Shown piece by piece: positions 25,621 through 34,755 of a stretch of 64,000 bases of DNA; the first letter of the stretch is position 1, and every line of letters starts with the position of its first letter. Location: assembly GCA_903859155.1 (NCBI GenBank), contig CAIOLO010000130.1, positions 27,866 through 91,865 of the forward strand. The letters run 5' to 3'. The position numbers and the translations under genes are program-made. The DNA comes from an uncultured beta proteobacterium. GTDB taxonomy: Bacteria; Pseudomonadota; Gammaproteobacteria; Burkholderiales; SG8-39. The notes below the pieces were generated by a model. That model saw only the letters and a program-made list of their open reading frames with translations, searched no databases and was not told where the DNA came from.

Positions 25621-27117
25621 TTAATTCGCTTTGGCGCGCTCGGCCGCCTGGCGCCCGGCAATACAGCCAAACACGGCTCCGGAGATCAGGCCGCTGCCGC
25701 TGCCGTAGTTATGATAATAAATGCCACCCACCAGTTCGCCGGCTGCGTACAGGCCGGGAATTGATTTTTCGGCCGTATCCTGGACTTCGGAGCGGGTGTT
25801 GATCATGAGCCCTCCAAAGGTAAACGTAATCCCGCAGGTGACCCCATAGGCGTGATACGGTGGCTTGTCCAGAGGCTGTGCCCAGTTGGACTTGTTAATC
25901 GCCAACCCTTGCGTACAAAGCCCATCGCGAATGTTTGGATCGAAAGGAACATTAGGGCGAGCCGCCTCGTTATAGGCTTTGACCGTTTCGAGAAACTTGC
26001 GGGCGTTAACGCCTTCGAGTTTCGGCGCCAGTTCCTCGAAGGTATCCGCCTGCACCTTAGTCATGCGCTTGATCCGGTAGTCCTCGCGCAAGAGGTGCGT
26101 GGTCTTCTGGTCGAACACCTGCCAGGCGAACTGACCCGGCTGCTTTAGCACTTCCCCGCCGTATTTGGCGTAGGTGAAGGTATGGAAATCCGCGCCCTCG
26201 TCGACAAAGCGCTCGCCATTCGCATTGATGTAAATGCAGAATGGATACTGGTGCTTCTGAAAGCTGTCACCCACAGTCAAATCGCCGAATGGCGGTGCGT
26301 TCATGTCCCACTCGGTGGCATGGCAGCCGGACCAATGTCCGGTGGGCATGGCACCGATGGCCAGCGCCATGTTGATACCGACGCCGGTGTTGTATTTGGT
26401 GCCGCGTACCTTGGCCAGATCCCAGCCGGGACCGAGGTAGCGCGTGCGCATTTCAGCATTCGACTGGAAGCCACCGCAGGCGAGGACGACTGCCTTGGCA
26501 CGAATGAGCGTTGTCTTGCCTTGGCGCTTGGCCAGAACACCCTTGACGCCGTCATCATCCTGCAGCAGCGACAGAGCCGGCGTTTCGTAGAGCACCGGAA
26601 TGTTTTCACGCTGCAGGCGCGCGTGCCAGGCCTTGACCAGTTCGGCCCCACCTCCCCAGACCTGCACCGCGCCGCCGCCCCAGAACTTGAAGCGGTTGTT
26701 GTGCTTGAACCCATGCACGCCGTAGGCAAGCTGGAAGCGCACGCCCTTGGTCTGCATCCAGCGGGCTGTCTCGAAACTCTTGCGGATCATCACCTCGGTG
26801 AGGTCGGGATCCGCGCGGTACTGAGTGAGCCGGCCCATGTCATCAAAATACTGCTCCTCGGTGTAGGTATCGAGGTCGATGTTGGCCATGTCAGCATCAG
26901 TCAGGTCGGGGATAAGCTGCCGAACGTCATCCACGCCGTTGTATACCGTGCGGAACATTCCTCCGGTATAGGTGGAATTCCCTCCGCGCTGATCCTCGGG
27001 TGAGGCCTCCAGCATCAGTACCCGCGCGCCCTTTTCGTGTGCGGCCACGGCCGCGCAGCAAGCGGCGTTGCCCGCCCCGACGACAACGACATCGGTTTCC
27101 ATCTCATTACTGCTCAT
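25621..27117 (-). CDS. FAD-dependent dehydrogenase, tricarballylate-dehydrogenase (TcuA)-like
   Basis: A 498-residue flavoprotein of the fumarate reductase/succinate dehydrogenase type, close in layout to TcuA, which oxidises tricarballylate to aconitate. DVVVVGAGNAACCAAVAA is the FAD-binding motif, GGNSTYTGGMFR binds the flavin phosphates, and the C-terminal TFGGLMIN, PGLYAAGELVGG and GSGSGLISGAVFG complete the FAD domain. The ATG at 27117 has GGAGGAA upstream and is preferred over 27135. It lies 96 bases after the leuD-like gene, so it is probably in the same operon. The substrate is inferred from family and context. Confidence 0.85.
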   Translation of the reverse strand: MSSNEMETDVVVVGAGNAACCAAVAAHEKGARVLMLEASPEDQRGGNSTYTGGMFRTVYNGVDDVRQLIPDLTDADMANIDLDTYTEEQYFDDMGRLTQYRADPDLTEVMIRKSFETARWMQTKGVRFQLAYGVHGFKHNNRFKFWGGGAVQVWGGGAELVKAWHARLQRENIPVLYETPALSLLQDDDGVKGVLAKRQGKTTLIRAKAVVLACGGFQSNAEMRTRYLGPGWDLAKVRGTKYNTGVGINMALAIGAMPTGHWSGCHATEWDMNAPPFGDLTVGDSFQKHQYPFCIYINANGERFVDEGADFHTFTYAKYGGEVLKQPGQFAWQVFDQKTTHLLREDYRIKRMTKVQADTFEELAPKLEGVNARKFLETVKAYNEAARPNVPFDPNIRDGLCTQGLAINKSNWAQPLDKPPYHAYGVTCGITFTFGGLMINTRSEVQDTAEKSIPGLYAAGELVGGIYYHNYGSGSGLISGAVFGCIAGRQAAERAKAN

Positions 27118-27213
27118 CAGTTCCTCCTCATGCACCGCTGTGCGACGGATATGTCGGCAGCGGATTCATAAATCGCGGCAAGTCGCCAATTGTGGAACCC
27201 CGGATCTTTGTGT

Positions 27214-27858
27214 TCAAGATCGAGTACTGGATACGGGATCCTGAAGCTGGGCCGAGAGCCAAGGGAATTCCGCATCGTAGGCATTCTCGAAAGCAATCAA
27301 TTCGCTGCCGTAGGTATCGGTCACGGAAACCTCATCCAACCCCTTGACCAGGCACATCTTCTGAATACCGCCAATGTCGAAAGCGAAGGACATGCTCTCG
27401 GCGATGACCTTCTGCTCAAGCAAATCGACCGTGACCGTCGCACCCGGTCGCGGCAGCAAATACGCGAACAACTTGTCAACGTCACCCTCTGCGAGTCTGA
27501 TGGGCAACAGCCCACGCTTGAAGCAGTTATTGAAAAAAATGTCGCCAAACGACGGCGCAATCAACGCCCGCAGTCCGAATGACCACACCGACATCACAGC
27601 ACTCTCCCGCGAAGACCCTATGCCGAAGTTGCGCCTTGCCACGAGAATCTTCGCCCCCTGATAACCGGGCTTATTGAAAATGAAATCCGGATTCGGCAGA
27701 TCATCAGTAAGGAATCGACGGTCATGAAACAGGACACGCTCGTGCCCCGGCCCTATCGGCAGTTTGCTAAATCGGCCGGGAACGAGCTGATCGGTATCCA
27801 CGTTGGTTTCATCAAACGGTATGGCGACGGAGGTCAGCCGGGTGAAGGATTCGGCCAT
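27214..27858 (-). CDS. leuD: 3-isopropylmalate dehydratase small subunit-like (LeuD type)
   Basis: A 214-residue swivel-domain subunit of an isopropylmalate/citramalate-type dehydratase. FDETNVDTDQLVPGRF, LVARRNFGIGSSRESAVMSV (with the substrate-binding GSSRE) and LIAPSFGDIFFNNCFKRGLLPI are typical LeuD blocks. The ATG at 27858 comes two bases after the leuC stop, with GGAG overlapping the leuC end. A TTG two codons earlier is less likely. There is no leuB or leuA nearby; instead a TcuA-like flavoprotein follows. So it may serve a catabolic hydratase rather than leucine synthesis. Confidence 0.9.
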   Translation of the reverse strand: MAESFTRLTSVAIPFDETNVDTDQLVPGRFSKLPIGPGHERVLFHDRRFLTDDLPNPDFIFNKPGYQGAKILVARRNFGIGSSRESAVMSVWSFGLRALIAPSFGDIFFNNCFKRGLLPIRLAEGDVDKLFAYLLPRPGATVTVDLLEQKVIAESMSFAFDIGGIQKMCLVKGLDEVSVTDTYGSELIAFENAYDAEFPWLSAQLQDPVSSTRS

Positions 27859-27860
27859 GA

Positions 27861-29264
27861 TCAAATCTCCGTGAGATTGCGGACGTCGACGATGCGACCT
27901 GTCAGGGCCGCGGCTGCCGCCGTCGCCGGGCTTACCAGATGGGTGCGGCTATCGGGACCCTGCCGCCCCTTGTAATTGCGGTTTGAAGTCGAAGCGCAAC
28001 GCTCCCCGGGAAGAACAATGTCCCCGTTGACACAGGTGCAGGACGAGCAACCGGAGTCGCGCCATTCAAACCCGGCCGCAAGGAAGATGCGGTCAAGGCC
28101 TTCCTCCTCCGCCTGGCGCTTCACCGAGCGCGACCCTGGCACCACTATCGTCGGAACGATTGCGTGTCCTCTCCGGGCGATGCCGGCCGCCAGTCGAAGA
28201 TCCTCGATGCGGGCATTGGTGCACGAACCGATGAAGACGCGGTCGATCGGTATTTCCGACAGCCGCGTACCCGGCTTCAAATCCATATAGTCAAGCGCTG
28301 ACTGCATCGTTTCACGACGCATCAAATCGGGTTCGTCGAGGGGATCGGGTACCACGTCGTTTACTGCTGCGACCTGCGAAGGATTGGTACCCCATGACAC
28401 CTGCGGAGCAACCCGTGCCGCGTCGACTTCCACCTCTCGGTCGAAGCATGCACCGGCGCCGGTGGCCAGCGTCTTCCAATAGGCGATTGCTTTTTCCCAT
28501 AAGGCGCCAGTCGGCGCGTAGGGTCTGCCGGCAAGGTATTCGAAGGTCGTGTCGTCAGGTGCAATCATGCCACCGCGCGCGCCTGCCTCGGTGGTCAGAT
28601 TGCACAGCGTCATGCGCTGCTCCATCGAGAGCGCACGGATCGCAGGACCTGCATATTCGATGAAATAGCCGATACCACCATCATTGCCGATGGCGCGAAT
28701 GATGCAGAGCGCAAGGTCCTTTGCTGTTGCCCCCGGACCGAGCAGGCCATTGACAACGATCCTCATGCGCTTGGGCGTTTTCTGCCACAAAGTCTGCGTC
28801 GCCAGGATATGCGCTAGTTCGGAAGAACCTGTACCGAAGGCAAGAGCCCCGAAAGCACCATGCGTGCAGGTATGCGAGTCGCCACCGACGATGATCATTC
28901 CCGGCAGCGTGATTCCGAGTTCCGGCCCGACCACGTGCAGGATGCCCTGAAGCGGATCCTCATTGCCAAACAGAGTGAGGCCCTGTTCGCGGGCATTACG
29001 CTCCATCTGCGCAATCTCATTGCGGTTCTCGACAATTTCAATCCCCGCCAATCCCTTTTCGCGCCCCACGGTCGGCACATAGTGATCGGCGCAGGCAATC
29101 GCATTGCGGGGCCGGCGGGCGCGCCGCTTCATGGCGGCAAGACTGCGGAAGGCGTGATTGGCCCCTTCGTGAAGCAAAACACGGTCGATGTAGATCAGGG
29201 CCTCGTCCAGCTGGCGGGTGACTATATGGCGCTGCCATACCTTATCGAACAGTGTGTCGCCCAC
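27861..29264 (-). CDS. leuC: 3-isopropylmalate dehydratase large subunit-like (LeuC type)
   Basis: A 467-residue aconitase-family subunit that carries a [4Fe-4S] cluster and interconverts hydroxy-acid isomers by dehydration and hydration. The GTG at 29264 with GGGAGC upstream gives the usual VGDTLFDKVWQRH start; the frame is open further but lacks family sequence. FIGSCTNARIEDL holds the first cluster cysteine, and SGCSSCTC holds the other two, where most LeuC proteins have GCSxCLAMN. GERCASTSNRNYKGRQG follows. An FNR/DNR-type box lies 104 bases upstream. LeuD follows by two bases. The changed motif hints at a substrate other than isopropylmalate. Confidence 0.9.
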   Translation of the reverse strand: MGDTLFDKVWQRHIVTRQLDEALIYIDRVLLHEGANHAFRSLAAMKRRARRPRNAIACADHYVPTVGREKGLAGIEIVENRNEIAQMERNAREQGLTLFGNEDPLQGILHVVGPELGITLPGMIIVGGDSHTCTHGAFGALAFGTGSSELAHILATQTLWQKTPKRMRIVVNGLLGPGATAKDLALCIIRAIGNDGGIGYFIEYAGPAIRALSMEQRMTLCNLTTEAGARGGMIAPDDTTFEYLAGRPYAPTGALWEKAIAYWKTLATGAGACFDREVEVDAARVAPQVSWGTNPSQVAAVNDVVPDPLDEPDLMRRETMQSALDYMDLKPGTRLSEIPIDRVFIGSCTNARIEDLRLAAGIARRGHAIVPTIVVPGSRSVKRQAEEEGLDRIFLAAGFEWRDSGCSSCTCVNGDIVLPGERCASTSNRNYKGRQGPDSRTHLVSPATAAAAALTGRIVDVRNLTEI

Positions 29265-29367
29265 TATAAGCTCCCTGGAATCAGGCCGATCGGATTGATT
29301 TCGCTGCGATTGCTGCCACGGTAACCGGCCTGCCGATGAATGTTGTCCGCATTCTCTATTACGCACA

Positions 29368-29381
29368 TTGACTTAGATCAA
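29368..29381 (-). promoter_or_regulatory. FNR/DNR-type box upstream of leuC
   Basis: The minus strand reads TTGATCTAAGTCAA, a match to the TTGAT-N4-GTCAA form of FNR/ANR/DNR sites. It lies 104 bases before the leuC GTG. TAATAG follows six bases downstream. The same box, one base different, precedes the amidohydrolase gene. Confidence 0.6.
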
Positions 29382-29715
29382 AGCGCACCCTTCAACGCCT
29401 GGACGAGCGGCAAGACGTGCACACAATTGTCTTCGCGTATCGCAAGCGCGCAACAGGTCGCGTGCTCTGAATCCGACAAACAGCTTTTCGCGACTCAGGC
29501 GTGAAAAGCAGATTTCGCCGTAGTCATCGCTGCGAGCGACGCACATGACTCAGATCACTCGCGGGGAGTTGCGCGAGACCAAGGCCAGCAGTTTGATCGG
29601 TAGCTTGCAACGGCTGGAAAACCACGACTTAGTTGGCCACGATCCCGACCATCATCCCGGGACCGACCTGGGATTGATGCTTTACCAGGGGCTGCTGCCC
29701 CAAAAGTGACGGGCG
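29382..29715. other. Intergenic stretch between Bug gene and leuC control region
   Basis: There is no convincing gene. A degenerate dyad ATGACTCAGATCAC lies at 29545-29558; its ATG also opens a 54-codon plus-strand frame ending at 29709 with no recognised domain and no clear ribosome site. Otherwise I see nothing supportable. Confidence 0.5.
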
Positions 29716-30678
29716 CTAATCCAGCTGAATTCCCACCAAAGGCACCATCCTGCGGTACAACTCCAGGTCACGCTTCATGAGCGCGGCGAATTCCTCCGGC
29801 ATGTTTCCAAATACCTCCATGCCGCCGGCGCTCAAACCCTTTATAACGTCCGGTGCGTTGAGCGCCTTGACGATTTCGGCATGCACGCGCGCGAGAAGGG
29901 ACGCATTCATTCCTGCCGGCCCATAAAACCCCAGCCAGTCCGCAGGCCGCTCCACCCCGGGCAGCGCCTCTGCGATGGCGGGAACATTCGGCAACTCGGC
30001 TACGCGCTTTTCCCCGAGTATTGCCACAGCTCGAGCGCGTCCCGTTCTCACTGCCGCCATACCCGAATTGTTACTGAGCAATGCGACCGGCACCTCTCCC
30101 GCAGCGACTGCCTGCGCGGCCTGCGCGCCGCCTTTATAGGGCACATGCACCATGCTCACGCCCGCGGCGAGCTTGACGATTTCACCCATGAAATGAAATG
30201 ACGAGCCCACGCCCGTCGTGCCGTAGGATAATTTTCCGGGATTCATCTTGCCGTATTTGATCAACTCCTCGAACGAACCGGCGACGAACGCCGTGTTGAC
30301 CAGCATGATGCCCGGCTGGGTAACCGCAGCCGTAATTGCCGTGAAATCCTTCAAGGGATCATATGCCGCATTGCGGGAACTGAACACTATTGAGCTCAGT
30401 ATGGCCGACGAGGTAATCAACAGCGTATAGCCGTCAGGCACGGCGTGCGCTACGGCTGCAGCCCCGATCGTGCCACCTGCCCCGGCGCGATTCTCGACCA
30501 CGACTGGCTGCCCCAGGGAATTGCTCATTTTCGGCGCCACCAAGCGGGCAACTATGTCGGTCGAACCTCCCGGCGCATAAGGCGAGATGATACGGATGGG
30601 CTTGAAAGGATACGGCTGCGCGATTGCGGCCGATGCCACCAACAATAAACCTGCAGCGAAGCTCGCTTTTACCGACAT
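29716..30678 (-). CDS. Bug/TctC-family periplasmic substrate-binding protein
   Basis: A 320-residue Bug receptor with a Sec signal peptide (core about residues 7-20, cleavage near IA-Q). Conserved blocks are YPFKPIRIISPYAPGGSTDIVARLV, LGQPVVVENRAGAGG, VPDGYTLL, HVPYKGGAQAAQAV and NVPAIAEALP. AAGGAG precedes the ATG. It follows the amidohydrolase gene by 32 bases and leads toward leuC, so it belongs to the same functional block of organic-acid genes. Confidence 0.94.
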   Translation of the reverse strand: MSVKASFAAGLLLVASAAIAQPYPFKPIRIISPYAPGGSTDIVARLVAPKMSNSLGQPVVVENRAGAGGTIGAAAVAHAVPDGYTLLITSSAILSSIVFSSRNAAYDPLKDFTAITAAVTQPGIMLVNTAFVAGSFEELIKYGKMNPGKLSYGTTGVGSSFHFMGEIVKLAAGVSMVHVPYKGGAQAAQAVAAGEVPVALLSNNSGMAAVRTGRARAVAILGEKRVAELPNVPAIAEALPGVERPADWLGFYGPAGMNASLLARVHAEIVKALNAPDVIKGLSAGGMEVFGNMPEEFAALMKRDLELYRRMVPLVGIQLD

Positions 30679-30710
30679 TTATCTACTCCTTCCTGACCTC
30701 GCGCGCGGAT

Positions 30711-31688
30711 CTACAGCCCCAGCAATTCCATGCCATTTTTGCCCAGAATACCGTCGATCGATGCCTTGTCCAGATCAAGCTTTCTGATGACCTCGATGTA
30801 TTCCTTCATGCCTTTTGGATCATCGACAAAATTGGGAGGGTAGTCCGTACCGAAAAGCAGGCGTTTGGGACTGATGTTGGTCAATGCGCACTGCACACTC
30901 TGCAGTCCAATTTCGCGACCCGCCATGTTGAAGTAGAGCTTTTGGAAATGCTCGTTGAACCTTTCCAGGTAGGGTTCGCTGATAAGCGGCTTGTCGTTCC
31001 AGAATTTCGCCCCCCAAAAGCCTATATAACGATCCAAGCGTTCCTTGATTGACGAAATACCGCCCCCGAAGTGGCCAATGATGAACTTGAGTTCAGGGAA
31101 CTCTTCCAACACGCCTCCAAGGCAGATTCTGGAGGTGGCCAGTGCAAGGTCAAATTCCCTGACTATGGTCCGGTTAAGGTCGTAAGGCGCATTGCAGGCG
31201 TCGAACCCCGGTGCAGCCAGGGAAACATGCACGAATATGGGAACCTTAAGCTTCAGGACCTTTTCATAAAAGGGCCAGAACGCATGGGAATCCAACGCCT
31301 GCCCGTCTTCCTGCGCCCTGATGGTCACTCCCTTCATCCCAAATTCCAGGACAGCCCGATCAAGCTCATCCAATGCCGCCTTGCCGCGCAAAGGCAGAGT
31401 GCTGGCAAAGCCGACGAGTCTCGTCGGGTACTGCCTTATCACCTTTGAACAGGATTCGTTAAAGAGCTTTGCCTCATCAAGGTCATCGAGATTTTTCGAA
31501 AGTACTGCCATGTCGATGCCTGCCATGTCCATGTACTTTAAATGCAACTCGATATCATGGTCGGCATCGTACAAAGGCCGTATTTCCTTGCCCTCGGGTG
31601 AAAACATGCGAACGACCTGGCCCTTCTTACCGCCCCGCTTGGTCCAGGTCTCTATGGGTGTGTAATGGTGTTCAAAATCGATGATCAT
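30711..31688 (-). CDS. Amidohydrolase-2 (ACMSD-type) family protein
   Basis: A 325-residue TIM-barrel metalloenzyme of the amidohydrolase-2 family. IDFEHHYTP at the start replaces the HxH of many members with an E-HH arrangement, as in decarboxylases of this family. FVHVSLAAPG, IIGHFGGGISS and FGTDYPPNF give the remaining metal and catalytic residues. The ATG at 31688 (GGAG upstream) opens the domain; the longer frame is not supported. It begins the operon amidohydrolase-Bug. An FNR/DNR-type box lies 88 bases ahead of the start. The substrate is unknown; a hydroxy-aromatic or muconate-type acid fits. Confidence 0.87.
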   Translation of the reverse strand: MIIDFEHHYTPIETWTKRGGKKGQVVRMFSPEGKEIRPLYDADHDIELHLKYMDMAGIDMAVLSKNLDDLDEAKLFNESCSKVIRQYPTRLVGFASTLPLRGKAALDELDRAVLEFGMKGVTIRAQEDGQALDSHAFWPFYEKVLKLKVPIFVHVSLAAPGFDACNAPYDLNRTIVREFDLALATSRICLGGVLEEFPELKFIIGHFGGGISSIKERLDRYIGFWGAKFWNDKPLISEPYLERFNEHFQKLYFNMAGREIGLQSVQCALTNISPKRLLFGTDYPPNFVDDPKGMKEYIEVIRKLDLDKASIDGILGKNGMELLGL

Positions 31689-31775
31689 CAAAACTCCATG
31701 ATTTGTTACATCAATGGCGCTGGAAGTCGGCCAGCGTGGAACATGCCATGTTCTTCGTGATCTTCTTGCAGCGCC

Positions 31776-31789
31776 TTGACCTAGATCAA
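31776..31789 (-). promoter_or_regulatory. FNR/DNR-type box upstream of amidohydrolase gene
   Basis: The minus strand reads TTGATCTAGGTCAA, matching TTGAT-N4-GTCAA. It lies 88 bases before the amidohydrolase ATG at 31688 and just after the aminopeptidase gene end. It differs by one base from the box upstream of leuC. Confidence 0.6.
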
Positions 31790-31806
31790 GGCCCGCCAAG
31801 CACACC

Positions 31807-32886
31807 TCAGGACCCTGACCTGCCCACCACTGTTTGCAGATAAGCGGTTCGCGCATGCTTTTCCATTTCCGCCAATCGCCTGACCTCGGAATAAAACGCG
31901 CCCATGTCGCCACCGTGATTGTTGATCAGCGCTGAAAAGGCCGGAACGTAATCGGCATATACCGCGATCGAAGCGAGCAACGCATTGTTCGCGCCTTGGG
32001 CGAAAAAGCGGTCATATCCGGCGAAACCGCCCCAGGTTTTCTTAAGCTTTTCATAGTCGCGTTGCAGGATGTCGAACTGGCGTGATTTGCCATCCCTTTT
32101 TTCCGTCTCGCCCGCCGCGGAGGCATAAAGTCCGGCGAGTATGTCGCGATGATGAATCATCAGTGCAATGAATTCGGCGCGACGCCGCTGCGATACGGCC
32201 CAGCGCCGCTTTTCTTCACCCGCCTGCGCCCCGTCCTGCCTTTCAAGCCAGCGACGAACGCCCTCCAGCTCGACCGCAACCGCAAAGGATTCATTGAACT
32301 GAGTATCGTCGCGAACGTACACCACCTGATGCGCCAGTTCATGAAACACAATACGCGCGACCTCTCCCTCCGGAAAACCGACAAACGTCGAAAGCACCGG
32401 ATCGTCAAACCAGCCCAGCGTAGAATATGCGGATACGCCACCCAGGTAAGCGTCTAACCCCTCATCGGCAAGCTGACGCGCATAGGCACGTGCGTCGGCT
32501 TCTACATAAAAACCGCGGTAGGGAACGCAACCCGCGAAGGGAAAGCACGATTCTGCACCGCGCACGGAAAACTCCGGGGCGGCAAATACGTTCCATATCA
32601 CGTAGGCGCGGCCCAGATCGGCATAGCGGCGAAAGCTCCCGTTGTCCGGCAATGCGAGTTCGTGGCTCGCAAAATCACGCATACCCGCAATCCGGTCCAA
32701 CTGGACGCGCAGGGCTCCTTTGGAACCTGGATCGGCGATTGCATCCTCAAATGACGTTGCGCGACGCATCACTTCCAGATGCCCGTCGATGGCCTGAAAA
32801 TAATAGCCGACCGTATTGCAGCCCGAGACGCCAAGCAATGCGCAGATTGCCGGTACCGCAAGCGCCTTCATTGCATGCCTGTTCAT
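31807..32886 (-). CDS. Zinc aminopeptidase lipoprotein (DUF2265/COG4324-like)
   Basis: A 359-residue predicted lipoprotein. The N-terminus ends in VSGC with C23 as the lipid-bearing cysteine. FHELAHQ (residues 181-187) is the zinc-binding HExxH with a downstream NESFA (E199) as third ligand. These features match a family of putative bacterial aminopeptidases. The ATG at 32886 overlaps the hydrolase stop as ATGA, which supports it over the ATG at 32871 and over the long upstream frame. It is the last gene of an MFS-hydrolase-aminopeptidase operon. Confidence 0.82.
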   Translation of the reverse strand: MNRHAMKALAVPAICALLGVSGCNTVGYYFQAIDGHLEVMRRATSFEDAIADPGSKGALRVQLDRIAGMRDFASHELALPDNGSFRRYADLGRAYVIWNVFAAPEFSVRGAESCFPFAGCVPYRGFYVEADARAYARQLADEGLDAYLGGVSAYSTLGWFDDPVLSTFVGFPEGEVARIVFHELAHQVVYVRDDTQFNESFAVAVELEGVRRWLERQDGAQAGEEKRRWAVSQRRRAEFIALMIHHRDILAGLYASAAGETEKRDGKSRQFDILQRDYEKLKKTWGGFAGYDRFFAQGANNALLASIAVYADYVPAFSALINNHGGDMGAFYSEVRRLAEMEKHARTAYLQTVVGRSGS

Positions 32887-33509
32887 TTCAGAAACCTGCC
32901 GGTCTTCAGGAACAAAGTCGCCTGCCGCGCCACCTCTGCGGATATCAGCATCATGGAATGACTCACATGGAGCACGATATGATCGCGCAGACCGGCTATC
33001 CGCGTTTCCTCTACGGTAACGACGCCATCGCTCGGACCGTCGAGGGAGGTAAACAACGACCCGAGACCAAACGCATGGTCGCCGGCAATTGCGCCGACTT
33101 CGAAGTTTCCCGGGACCGACTGCGAAAATGGCGCCAGCCACAGATCCCGGCTGCTCCCCAGCACCCCCCCCCAAGGCTGGCTGTCCAGTTGCCGCGCCGC
33201 CTGACAACCCATAGCAGGCGTCCCGAGCAGCAGCGCCCGACCCATTCGTTCGCCGGTTGCATTCTGGAGATAGCGAAGAATGATCACACCTCCCAGGCTA
33301 TGACCCAGCAGGTGAATCCTGTCCGCTTCGACTTTGACAACCGTCTCGGCAAGGGTGGCCACGTGCGTTTCGGGTGAGTCGCTCATCGAGTGCAATGTCA
33401 GCGACTGCGTACCGAATCCCGCCTCGCTTAGCTCGTCCTCAAGCCACTTCATCGCCCAAGGCCCCATCCACAACCCATGAAGAAGAAGCACCACTTGTCT
33501 AGTTGCCAT
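32883..33509 (-). CDS. Alpha/beta-hydrolase (lipase/esterase-like)
   Basis: A 208-residue alpha/beta-hydrolase. VVLLLHGLW gives the oxyanion HG motif, GHSLGG (residues 69-74) holds the nucleophile S71, DGPSDGVVTVEET holds the likely acid, and HVSHSMML the histidine. It is short for the family but complete. It starts three bases after the MFS gene stop and overlaps the aminopeptidase start. No signal peptide is seen. The substrate is unknown. Confidence 0.87.
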   Translation of the reverse strand: MATRQVVLLLHGLWMGPWAMKWLEDELSEAGFGTQSLTLHSMSDSPETHVATLAETVVKVEADRIHLLGHSLGGVIILRYLQNATGERMGRALLLGTPAMGCQAARQLDSQPWGGVLGSSRDLWLAPFSQSVPGNFEVGAIAGDHAFGLGSLFTSLDGPSDGVVTVEETRIAGLRDHIVLHVSHSMMLISAEVARQATLFLKTGRFLK

Positions 33510-33512
33510 AGG

Positions 33513-34736
33513 TCATCTGACTGAACGCCGCGCTCGCGCCGAAGTGAAGGAAGAACGTAGCAGTACCACACTGCACAAAATGGGCAGAGGCGCGAGCAGC
33601 AGGTAGCAGGATCCGAAACCGCCCAACGCGCCGACTCCAGCGCCAAACAAGGGTGCGCCGAATACGGAGCCGGCAAAGAAAAAGGCCTGAACGCCGCTGG
33701 TCATGCCTGCGACTTTGCCTTTGGGGGCGAGCCGCGCAATTTCCGCCAGAAAGACCCCATTCCACCCGACCGCACTCATACCCCAAAGGATTGCCGTCAA
33801 GGTCACCGCCCATATTGGCCAAGCCAGCGTGAAGAACCCGCCGGCGATGCAGCAACCACCCATCAAAAAGCCCAGCCCTGCCAGAACACGTCGGGGTTTT
33901 CCCGTCCGGTCCGCCACCCATCCCCAAAAGACTCTGCCCAGGACACTTGCCAATGACATTGCCGAAAACACCGCGCCGGCGGCAAGGAGACTGAACGAAA
34001 GTTCGAGATGCAGATAGGTCACGAGAAAAGTCGTGACGGCGAGTTGTACAAATGCGAATACTGTTGCCGCGCCAACCAGCTGCAAGACCCTGGGATTACC
34101 AAGGATCTCAACGAAGGATTCGCGCACGCCCGAAAATACGATGGGCGATTCTGGATGCAATTCGCGATCAAACAATGGATAAAATGGTTGCAATACCGGC
34201 AACAAGACGAGCGAGCCTAACGCTGTACACAGCAACGCCTGCTGCCATGTCATTATCAGCAGCAACGGGGGCAACAACACGCCGGCGAGCGCCGCACCCA
34301 TCGGCACGCCGGTTTGCTTAACGGAAAACATCATTGAGCGCACCTTCGGCGGTACCGCTTGGGCGAGCACCAGCGAGCTGACCGGATTGACTACGCCATG
34401 TGCAGCGCCCGAAAGGATCGCATAGGCAATTACGGGCAAGATATGTCCGCTCGCGCCGGTGGCAAGTGCGATTGCGATCAACAAAACACATGCACGCAAG
34501 GTCGCAACCGGACCATAACGCCTGGACAAAGCACCACTTAGCAGGCCAGAAACAATAGCGGAGGAAAAAAATATTGAAACAAGAATACCGACGCGCGATG
34601 CCGGCAGGCCCAGATCGGTCGCAGAGACCGGCGCGAGAATCGACGTCACCGAGAAAGCAAATGCCGTCAGTGTTTGCACCGCTGTCGTCATGGCAACGGC
34701 GCCGAATACCTGCCCCCGGTTGAGCGCAGCGGTCAC
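33513..34736 (-). CDS. MFS transporter
   Basis: A 407-residue 12-helix major facilitator. The first-half motif is SGALSRRYGP after helix 2, and the second-half motif is VFWGWVADRTGKPRR; the loop between halves is about LQPFYPLFDRELHPE. AHGVVNPVSSLVLAQAVPPKVRSMMFSVKQTG is typical of oxalate/formate- or carboxylate-type MFS members. It opens an operon with the hydrolase and the aminopeptidase. The substrate is unknown. Confidence 0.87.
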   Translation of the reverse strand: MTAALNRGQVFGAVAMTTAVQTLTAFAFSVTSILAPVSATDLGLPASRVGILVSIFFSSAIVSGLLSGALSRRYGPVATLRACVLLIAIALATGASGHILPVIAYAILSGAAHGVVNPVSSLVLAQAVPPKVRSMMFSVKQTGVPMGAALAGVLLPPLLLIMTWQQALLCTALGSLVLLPVLQPFYPLFDRELHPESPIVFSGVRESFVEILGNPRVLQLVGAATVFAFVQLAVTTFLVTYLHLELSFSLLAAGAVFSAMSLASVLGRVFWGWVADRTGKPRRVLAGLGFLMGGCCIAGGFFTLAWPIWAVTLTAILWGMSAVGWNGVFLAEIARLAPKGKVAGMTSGVQAFFFAGSVFGAPLFGAGVGALGGFGSCYLLLAPLPILCSVVLLRSSFTSARARRSVR

Positions 34737-34755
34737 GCTGCTAGTGGCATAAGAA

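Noticed and set aside
29545..29709. 54-codon plus-strand frame starting MTQITRGELRE
   Set aside because: No clear ribosome site or known domain; its first bases coincide with a degenerate FNR-like dyad, so the ATG may be part of a control site.
32427..33377. Open frame of 316 codons on the plus strand
   Set aside because: It crosses two well-supported minus-strand genes (aminopeptidase and hydrolase).
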